Assembly: GCA_963576725.1 (NCBI GenBank)
Contig: OY755244.1
Coordinates: 32,275,876 to 32,339,875 of the forward strand
Direction of reading: 5' to 3'
Source of the DNA: Azorinus chamasolen
Taxonomy: Eukaryota; Mollusca; Bivalvia; Cardiida; Solecurtidae
Length of the DNA: 64,000 bases
Of this stretch, positions 55,260 to 64,000 are shown one piece after another (the first letter of the stretch is position 1; every line of letters starts with the position of its first letter). The position numbers and the translations under genes were made by a program. The notes under the pieces are model-generated. The model was not told the origin of the DNA. It saw only the letters and a list, made by a program, of their open reading frames with translations, and made no database searches.

Positions 55260-58200
55260 GAAAACAGTACAAGTATTAAACTAGCATCTTTAAATGTTGG
55301 CGGTGTAATAAATAAACTGAAATGCCCTGACTTTTTACAGTGGGTTAATAAATATGACATAGTATGTTTATAAGAAACGAAAACTGACGACACAGACAAG
55401 ATACAGGTACCGGGTTATACCGTACACTTGTTTAATAGAATGAAGCTATCCCGTTACAGGTCTGGTGGGTTAGCCTTGTTGATTAAAAACGAAATTTCAC
55501 AGTATATTTCAATAGATACAAACCAAAATAGTACTTTGATACAATTTTTTCGAATATCTAAAGCCCTTTATGGTGACGGTACAAGTGATCTCATATGTGG
55601 CATTGTCTATATCCCTCCAATGGGATCTAGATATGCCCATAATGATCCGTATTTTGAAATTCAAAATGAAATTTTTCGATATTGTACCGAAAGTAAATAT
55701 ATGATCTTACTTGGTGATTTTAACTCTCGCTGTGGTAACATGCCCGACTACTGTTTCATTGATGAATTATATAGTGAAATGTTTGACCTGCATGAAATGC
55801 AAAAAGAAGACGAAAGCGTATTTATTAATTTTGAAATGTTAGACGTACCACTAAATAGAAATTGCGCAGACCATGTTGTAAATAACTATGGTAAACAATT
55901 GATAGAACTTTGTAAAAATAACAACATGTTTATTCTGAATGGAAGAATGGGTTCTGACGCAGAAAAACCAATGTTAACATGTAAAAGTGTAAGCACTGTT
56001 GATTATATGCTATCTACATCATTTGTATTTAACAATATAAAACAATTCGGCATAGAACAATTTTGCGATTTATATTCTGACGTCCATTGTCCACTGTACA
56101 TAGAAATTCTCACACAAAATAAGACAAGCACAGGATATAAGAATGAAACCAAACATAAAACAGCTGTGAAACTTTGGGACAGGGACAAATCACAGTTTTT
56201 CAGTAAATCTAGACTCAAATAAGTTAAACGAGATAACAATAAAGATAGAAAATATAACAACTAACAATACACCTACACAAACTGAAATTGATCAAGTTGC
56301 TAATGATATTGCACTTTTGTTTAATACAACCTCTAAAGAATCTTTTGGAGTTATTAAAACGAGATCAAAACCTGAAAACAGCACATTCCCAGTATGGTTT
56401 GACAAAGCATGCATAAACAAAAGAAACGCATATCACAGAACTAGAAAAGCATACAACAAGTATAAAACAACACAGTTAAAAGAAAAACTCAGATGTATAA
56501 GTAAGCAATACAAAAATACTCTCCGGATATCTCATGAACAATTTCACACAAAAAAGATAGCTACTTTGAGAACACTTAAATCAAATGACCCTAAACAGTA
56601 TTGGAGAACTATCAACTCAGATAGGAAAAGCAATAAATATTGCGCGTCACTGAATGACTTCCATACTTTTTTCAAAAACTTAAATGAAAATACTAATACA
56701 CAAGAAAATAATAATGATGACTATCATGTAGAAGATATAGAAATAAATGAAGAAATTAATATTCCAATAACAGAACAAGAAATCATAACAGCAATAAAAA
56801 CTCTGAAAAATAATAAATCACCTGGAGTTGATGAAATAATTAATGAGCAGCTAAAGCAGTCGATCACAATTATGCTGCCAATTTATGTAAAACTGTTTAA
56901 TGTTATATTCGATTCCGGAATAGTCCCTAGTACCTGGGCTGAAGGTATTATAAAACCAATATATAAACAAAAAGGCGATCCAAAGTTACCAGAAAATTAT
57001 CGTCCGATTTCTTTACTAAGTTGTCTTGGAAAATTATTCACCAGTATCATAAATAATAGACTCAATAACTATGCGGAGAAATATAATGTAATTCGAGAAA
57101 CACAAGCTGGATTCCGGAAAAACCACTCTACGATTGACAATCTTTTTATTCTTAAAAGCCTAATTGATTTAGTACATACTGAAAAAAAGAAACTTTATTG
57201 CTGTTTTGTTGATTTTAAACAGGCATTCGACTCAGTTTGGAGGGTCGGACTTTGGCAAAAGTTATTAAAAGAGCGGATCAATGGAAAGTGTTTCAACATA
57301 ATACATAACCTATATGATAATATTAAATCTAAAATACGAACACAAGAAGGAACTTCTGATCCTTTCATGTGCTTAGTAGGGGTAAGACAAGGGGAAAATT
57401 TGTCACCTTTCCTTTTTTCTATCTTTTTGAATGATCTGGAACATTTTCTAAACCAAAACAACATTAATGGAATTTCAAAAGAAGCAATTAATGATGATGT
57501 TCACATATTCCTTAAACTGTTTATACTCTTATATGCTGACGACACAGTTATATTTAGTAATGAAAAAAACGACTTACAAAATGCCTTAAACATATTCACC
57601 GACTACTGTATAACATGGAAATTAAATATAAACACCTCAAAAACTAAAGTCATGATAATAGGGAGAGGAAATGTTAGAAACAAGCCTGAATTTAGGATAA
57701 ACAACGAAATTTTAGAATATGTAGAGGATTATAAGTATCTAGGACTCTTCTTTTCGAAAACCGGCTCATTTAGAAAAACTAAATTATATATTAGCGAGCA
57801 GGCAAACAAAGCAATGTTTTCACTGATAAGTAACATTAAAAAACTCTCATTACCGTTTGATTTACAAATAGAGTTATTTGAAAAGACAGTAAAGCCTATA
57901 TTACTCTACGGTAGCGAAATCTGGGGATTCGGTAAGTTTGATGATCTTGAGCGAATCCAATTAAAATTTTATAAATACATTTTTTACCTTAAAAAATCAA
58001 CCCCGTCATATATGGTTTATGGAGAAATTGGAGTAACGCCCTTACAAGTTGATATCCATAACAGAGTTATATCATATTGGTCGAGAATAATTGATAATCT
58101 AAGGTCTGACCAACCGAATAAACTGTCCACAAAAATATATCTTCTAATGTATACATATTATAGTAATGATAATATAAAATCTCAGTGGTTTGATAACCTT

Positions 58201-58725
58201 AAGTCTTTGTTATGTAATGGAGGATTTTCGGGTATATGGTATAGTCAACAATTTATAACTTCGAAATGGCTGACCAAATCATCATATATTAAATTTAAAG
58301 ATATTTTTATCCAGAATTGGTATTCAACAATAGACAAAACTTCAAACAGTAACATGTACAAACATATCAAGAATGATTTTAAAATGGCACATTACATAAA
58401 ATGTTTATCTACTTTTCATTGTAAACGCCTTATGGCCTTCGTAACAAGAAACCATACTTTACCAATAGAGAAAGGGCGCTGGGAAAATATCCCGGCTGCT
58501 GACAGAAAATGTCCATACTGCAGAGACTTAGGCGACGAGTATCATTACATTCTCGTTTGTCCGATATTCACTACAGATCGTAAAAAATACGTGAGCAAAT
58601 ATTTTTATAGATATCCCAATATGATGAAGTTTATTAACCTTTTCCAAATAGAAAGTCAAGACGAACTTAAAAAACTCGCTATATTTTGTGACATCGTTAT
58701 GAAACATTTTAAGCAAAATAAATAA
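55260..58725 (+). pseudogene. Non-LTR retrotransposon ORF2 (endonuclease + reverse transcriptase), broken
   Basis: The APE-type endonuclease begins near 55278 (KLASLNVGGV) and contains ETKTDD, LLGDFNSRCG and YSDVHCPLY, the E, D/N and S-D-H blocks. TAA at 55371-55373 sits where the Gln of CLQETKT is usual, so it is probably a C-to-T nonsense change. A frameshift lies at about 56190-56220, after which the frame runs to 58725. The RT part has ENYRPISLLSCLGKLF, AGFRKNHSTIDNLF, CFVDFKQAFDSVWR, GVRQGENLSPFLFS and YADD (57532-57543). A C-terminal zinc motif CPYCRDLGDEYHYILVC follows. Domain order and motifs fit the jockey/CR1/I-like group; the clade was not determined. Two lesions make it inactive in cis. 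Confidence 0.85.
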
Positions 58726-58749
58726 ACTCTATTTGAAAAAAAAACCCAC

Positions 58750-60470
58750 CTCTATTTGAACTACAAGCCAAGGTCATTGGGCTATACATTAGTTGCTTGA
58801 TCAATTGACAGATAGTTAATTGAGCAATTAATTTAATGTATTGGTTGTGATGCTTTGGAATTATGAACAGCTCCTAAAATGTATAAGGTAACTGACTATG
58901 GATTGATGGATTGATTACTTAATCCGCAACTAGATGTACTTATTATATATGTGCATTAATGTTTTATCTCTTCATAAAGTTCAATCTAAATTAAGCTGGG
59001 TGCTTAATATCATGCTTTGAATTTATTTATTCATAGCTCTTAAATTGTATAAATTGTATAATATTATACAGCACGCCAAATAAGGGGCGTAAACTGGACA
59101 AATCCAACATTTTCTCACTCATTTAAACACATAATGCTATGGTGTAACTATTCATTAGAATCGTCTCAAAGAGACGAATCTGGTGTGTAGTAACACCATA
59201 GGGTTAATGCAGAAATAAAGATTTCAGTGTTTGAAATACTCCCCTTACTTTGAGCAACATATTTAAGACTAACAGATTGATTATGTGATCCTTTGTATAA
59301 TTATCTGATGAGTCAATTGAATAGCTGATGGAATAGCTTTTCAAGATGGTCGTTTGAGAATGCTTTTAATTCTTGATTTTCTTTATAGTCCATGTATCTA
59401 TGTCTCCTATCTTCGTTTCGTAGGAGAGTGAACTTGGACCCTAATGAAGTTTGAAACAAATAATTACATATGCATTAGTTGTAATATTACTAATTGAAAA
59501 ATTAGTTATATTTGGTGCTTTTAATATATTTGACTTTCCTTGAAAGTCATTGTTACAGTATGCTAGAGGTACCAGACGACCAACTTGTGCCAGTAGCATA
59601 TCTGTCCCCGTAATACAGCCCGACACACAACTGTATTGCTAGTTGTTATTGCAGCAATTATAGTGCTGTTACATTAGTAACAACGCTACAGCAGCAGTAA
59701 TAATAGCTTGTGTTATGAATTAAATTACAACTATTACAGAAAAGCAGAAATGTACATATCTAGGTAGCATTGATTTCTACATCTTGAAAATTATAGATGT
59801 CTTGGTCTATAACTTCAATAGTATAATTCAATGTGTATGAGCAATGTTTAAATGTAAGATCCAACTCGGAATTACAAAACTAATAATGATTATTGCCCTA
59901 ATGACTAATCATAAAAGATGACAATGAATATATCAAAGAAATATTGAGATAAATTCATATGAAAACTTGATAAATACATGTACACGTGAATATCAATCAA
60001 ATACATTTTTACCGGTGTCTTAATCTTCCGGGATGTTGCCATACATTAGTAATTGTATGGCACCATATCGGAACATTCAGAACCAAGGTACCCTCCCTCA
60101 TAACATAATTGAAATAGTTTAAGATAGAAACAATAAGAAACAAACAGTTACCTCTAATACTTTAATGTCTCAATTCACTATTTTGTTAAATACACATGAA
60201 AAACGGCTCTTTAGACCCAAAAATCTAACATTTACCTATTTGCATAAAATACGCAGTAACTTTGGAAAGTATATTTCCATTTTCATGCAATTCTCTTAAT
60301 TATATAATATTTTACTGAAACTTGACCAAATGGCCACCTGACCACTCACGGATCATGAGATCTCATGTTCTTAGAGCTGGTAATATGGCCATGCAATCTC
60401 TTACAATCTAACAAAACGCATACGCGAATAGCCGTTTTCCACATGCATACTGGTTGTCATGTGACTATAA
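58750..60470. other. AT-rich DNA with one palindromic repeat, no gene seen
   Basis: The only structure noted is a hairpin at 59132-59206 (TGCTATGGTGTAACTA and inverse TAGTAACACCATAG, centre CGTCTCAAAGAGACG), probably a small MITE because it ends GGGTTAA. The 61-codon frame at 59441-59626 has no recognisable motif. No integrase exon was found here. Confidence 0.5.
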
Positions 60471-60476
60471 TTATTA

Positions 60477-62487
60477 TTATACCCCCCTTTTGAAAAAATG
60501 GGGGTATATTGCTTTGCACATGTCGGTCGGTCGGTCGGTCGGTCTGTCGGTCGGTCGGTCGGTCGGTCGGTCGGTCGGTCGGTAGATCGATGGTTTCCGA
60601 ACGATAACTAATAAACGACTTGGCCTAGAATCTTCAAACTTGCTGTGGTGGTTGGTCATGACAAGTAGATGACCCCTATTGTTTTTGAGGTCACTAGGTC
60701 AAAGGTCAAGGTCACCATGACCTAAAATGGTGAAATAGTTTCCGATCAATAACTGCTCAAGGGTTTGGCTTGGGATCTTCAAACTTGCTGTGGTGGTTGG
60801 TCATGACCACTAGATGACCCCTATTGATTTTGAGGTCACTAGGTCAAAGGTCAAGGTCACCATGACCTTAAATGGTTAAATGGTTTCCGATCAATAACTG
60901 CTGAAGGGTTTAGCTTAGAATCTTCAAACTTGCTGTGGTAGTTGGCCATGACCACTGGATGACCCCTGTTGATTTTGAGGTCACTAGGTCAAAGGTCAAG
61001 GTCACCATGACCTTAACTGGTAAAATGGTTTCTGATCAATAACTGCTCAAGGGTTTGGCCTAGGATCTTCAAATTTGCTTAGGTGGTTGGTCATGACAAC
61101 TAGATGAGTCCTATTGTTTTTTAGGTCACTAGGTCAAAGGTCAAGGTCACCATGACCTTAAATGGTTAAATGGTTTCCGATCAATAACTGCTCAAGGGTT
61201 TAGCTTAGAATCTTCAAACTTGCTGTGGTAGTTGGTCATGACCACTGGATGACCCCTATTGATTTTGAGGTCACTAGGTCAAAGGTCAAGGTCACCATGA
61301 CCTTAACTGGTAAAATGGTTTCTGATCAATAACTGCTCAAGGGTTTGGCTTAGGATCTTCAAACTTGCTTAGGTGGTTGGTCATGACAACTAGATGAGTC
61401 CTATTGTTTTTTAGGTCACTAGGTCAAAGGTCAAGGTCACTATGACCTTAAAGGGTGAAATGGTTTGCGATCAATAACTGCTCAAGGGTTTGGCTTAGGA
61501 TCTTCAAATTTGCTGTGGTGGTTGGTAATGACCACTAAATGACCCCTATTGTTTTTTAGGTCACTAGGTCAAAGGTCAAGGTCACCATGCTCTTAACTGG
61601 TCAAATGGTTTCCGATCAATAACTGCTCAAGGGTTTGGCTTAGAATCTTCAAACTTGCTGCGGTAGTTGGTCATGACAACTGGATGACCCCTATTGTATT
61701 TGTGGTCACTAGGTCAAAGGTCAAGGTCACCATGACCTTAACTTGTAAAATGGTTTCTGATCAATAACTGCTTAAGGGTTTGGCTTAGGATCTTCAAATT
61801 TGCTTAGGTGGTTGGTCATGACAACTAGATGAGCCCTGTTGTTTTGTAGGTCACTAGGTCAAAGGTCAAGGTCACCATGACCTTAACTGGTGAAATGGTT
61901 TGCGGTCAATAACTGCTCAAGGGTTTGGCTTAAGATCTTCAAACTTGCTGTGGTGGTTGGTCATGACCAATAGATAACCCCTATTATTTTTGAGGTCACT
62001 AGGTAAAAGGTCAAGGTCACCATGACCTTAACTGGTGAAATGGTTTGCGATCAATAACTGCTCAAGGGTTTGGCTTAGGATCTTTAAACTTGCTGTGGTG
62101 GTTGGTCATGACAACTAGATGACCCCTATTGATTTTGAGGTCACTAGGTCAAAGGTCAAGGTCATCATGACCTTAACTGATGAAATGGTTTCCAATTAAT
62201 AACTGCTCAATGGTTTGGTTCGGGATCTTCAAACTTGCTGTGGTAGTTGGTCGTGACCACTAGGTGACCCCCATAGTTGTTGAGGTCACTAGGTCAAAGG
62301 TCAAGGTCACCGTGACCTTAATATGTGAAATGTTTTCTGATCAATAAATGATCATTGGTTTGGCTTAGGATCTTCAAACTTGCTGTGGTGATTAGTCATG
62401 ATCGCTAGATGACCTCTATAGTTGAGGTCACTAGATCAAAGGTCAGGGGGTCTGGGGGGTATACATGTTTTACAAACATCTCTTGTT
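60477..62487 (-). mobile_element. Helentron-like element with 12 x 145-bp AGGTCA-rich core (ATACCCCCC family)
   Basis: On the minus strand it starts ACAAGAGATGTTTGTAAAAC (a hairpin) and GTATACCCCCCAG. Then come about 12 units of 145 bp, an (ACCG)n microsatellite (60521-60590), and the hairpin ATACCCCCA-TTTTTTCAAAA-GGGGGGTAT followed by AATAAT. The phase marker GATCAATAACTGCTC recurs at 60744, 60889, 61034 and 61179. The 5' ATACCCCCC pairs exactly with the 3' right arm. It is a relative of the element at 1711-2138, sharing the 5' ACAAGA-hairpin and GACCTTGA-rich units. Confidence 0.75.
60685..62440. promoter_or_regulatory. Twelve-fold array of nuclear-receptor-like sites
   Basis: Each 145-bp unit contains AGGTCAAAGGTCAAGGTCAC followed by CATGACC. 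That text includes a DR1 (AGGTCAAAGGTCA), an ERR-type half-site (TCAAGGTCA) and the inverted repeat GGTCAnnnTGACC, which is the oestrogen-response-element palindrome. Eleven of the twelve units keep GGTCAnnnTGACC; the unit near 61580 has lost it. Regulatory activity is inferred only. Confidence 0.45.
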
Positions 62488-62489
62488 AT

Positions 62490-64000
62490 TATTTGTATGC
62501 TGATGTTTCCTGCATTGCAGGACTTATGCTTGAATAAATAAAATTTGAAAGTTGAAAAACATTTCTAAATGTTTAAACAAGAGTTAAAATTTGCAAATGT
62601 TATTAAGTTTTAAATCTTTGAATAGCTCTTGACTCTATAAACATTCATGTAATAAATAAAGACATCTTACATATTCTTTTTTCATATCAACACTTTTAAA
62701 GCGTTGGCAAGCCAGAAATTGTAAAGACTCATATATCACATCATAAGCAAACAGAGCAGACCCTGATCAGGAGCTGTCTAGTCTGGGTTTACTCCATTTC
62801 AGCATACATGTGATAATTTTTTCGAGGCAAAGAGGGAGATTAGCTTTTCAAATGAGGGAGATTGGGTGTCAAAGAGGGAGATTTACGCGGATGGAAAATT
62901 TTGGAGTTATTTGTTGGTATAATAGGTCAGAGACCTATATTTATATGTCTCTGAATGGGCAAATATGAAAAGAACACTCCCTCCCCCCTTTACCCCTGGT
63001 TAAAAGGGAGGTATGATAAAGGCACTTTTATGCGCGACAAACCATCTTATTTACTAGAGCATTGGAACTTTTTTGCCTATCTAGCACATTACAACTGTGT
63101 AATTTAGTTTGTATTAATTCTATTTATATCCTATTCCTTATTATAGTCTGTACCATTCTCTGTTCTACATCCATCCACATCTACTATATTTCCCATTCCT
63201 TTCTAATCCATTCCATCCCATCCTCTTATCTATTCTAGTTCCTTTATGTTTCATTCCATTCTATTATCTATTCTGTGCCCATATAAATAATAATCTATTC
63301 TAATTAATATTCCTTTCTATTCTATCTTTTGTATGCTATTATATATTACCATATACTCTCTTCTAATTACTATTTCTTTCTATTCCATTCCATTCTGGCC
63401 AATGGATAGACTTGTATTTATTATTAAATAATTATTCTTTTTACTGGCCAATGGATAGACTTGTGTTTATTATTATTATTTTTACTATCATTATTTATAT
63501 TATTCTCATTCTTATATTATATTATTATAATTTATTGACATTATTGTTTTTATTATTTTCATTTATTTTTGTAATGCAATATATCCAGAAATTTATATTC
63601 TGAAATAAACACAATACATTTGTCACTTTCTGTCCGAAATATGGTACTATCCAAACACTAGTACACTGTCTTTGCATTTTGTAGTTTCATTTTCTGTTGG
63701 AAAAATGCTTCCCATCTTCTCATTTTTTGTGTATTTGACATCCTTATATGCTATACTCAATACATACACAATTTTATTTGAATATATTACCAAATGTCTG
63801 TGGAATTTGCCTCTATGAAATGACACATTTCACCGTTCGAAAAATCCGTGGTTTGAGGCAACCAATTTCGAGTTCCATTTTTTCTGATAAAAGCACATTT
63901 TTATTACAGCTATGCTATGTGGACATTTATAAATAAACTTATAACCTAAATTAATTTAATAAAGTAACTATTTAGATGTTTAGTCTCAGAATTTGAGAAA
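62490..64000. repeat. AT-rich low-complexity DNA, no gene seen
   Basis: It contains a palindromic MITE core near 62750, a degenerate ATTCT/ATTCC pentanucleotide run (63120-63400), a short direct repeat GGCCAATGGATAGACTTGT (63398 and 63446) and (TTA)n text. The small frames at 63412-63603 and 63748-63936 are low-complexity or unrecognised. Confidence 0.6.

Larger units (their letters stand above)
52896..58745 (+). mobile_element. Nearly full-length LINE inserted beside the satellite
   Basis: Spans a possible 5' UTR from the satellite edge (52896-53246), ORF1, ORF2 and a very short 3' end (AATAAACTCTATTTGAAAAA). A clean target duplication was not found, so both ends are approximate. It is the only element here carrying long coding frames. 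Confidence 0.7.

Noticed and set aside
54814..55272. 152-codon minus-strand frame
   Set aside because: Antisense shadow of the duplicated S/P/Q-rich ORF1 tail.

Overview
This window reads as nuclear DNA of a mollusc, most probably a marine bivalve. That is inference: genes are split by AT-rich introns, there are no operons, and repeats fill almost everything between exons. The repeats include elements that begin ACAAGA, carry 145-165 bp tandem cores and end in a hairpin plus a run of A, an arrangement well known from bivalve genomes.

Layout. (1) 1-20.9 kb, minus strand: eight exons of the beta subunit of mitochondrial processing peptidase (PMPCB). The ATG is at 20915 and the gene runs off the left edge, so the window holds the first 270 codons. 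Introns are packed with MITEs, Helentron-like elements, hAT-like elements and a LINE fragment. The presumed promoter lies just above 20.9 kb, with a perfect NRF-1 site and nearby nuclear-receptor half-sites. (2) 21-31 kb has no confident gene. It holds a perfect 56-bp-arm foldback, a reverse-orientation block of a 185-bp satellite, an inverted-repeat transposon with an 8-bp target duplication, small tandem arrays and one short ORF with a weak SGNH-esterase resemblance. (3) 31.5-42.1 kb, minus strand: eight phase-compatible exons encoding the end of a Gypsy-type integrase core, the GPY/F region, a Ulp1 (C48) cysteine protease and a C-terminal PHD finger. The integrase-Ulp1 pairing is the signature of Ginger1 DNA transposases or genes derived from them. 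The integrase N-terminus is missing and one splice acceptor looks mutated. (4) 43.5-52.9 kb: about 50 copies of the same 185-bp satellite, with nested 3-, 5- and 6-monomer higher-order repeats. (5) 53.2-58.7 kb, plus strand: a nearly full-length non-LTR retrotransposon with intact ORF1 and an ORF2 broken by one stop and one frameshift. (6) 59-64 kb: a Helentron-like element whose 12-copy core carries an oestrogen-response-element-like palindrome in 11 copies, then AT-rich low-complexity DNA.

The most novel items are the integrase/Ulp1/PHD gene, the shared grammar of the ACAAGA elements with ends that co-vary between families, and the nuclear-receptor-site minisatellite. Domain calls come from motifs read by eye; no database search was run.
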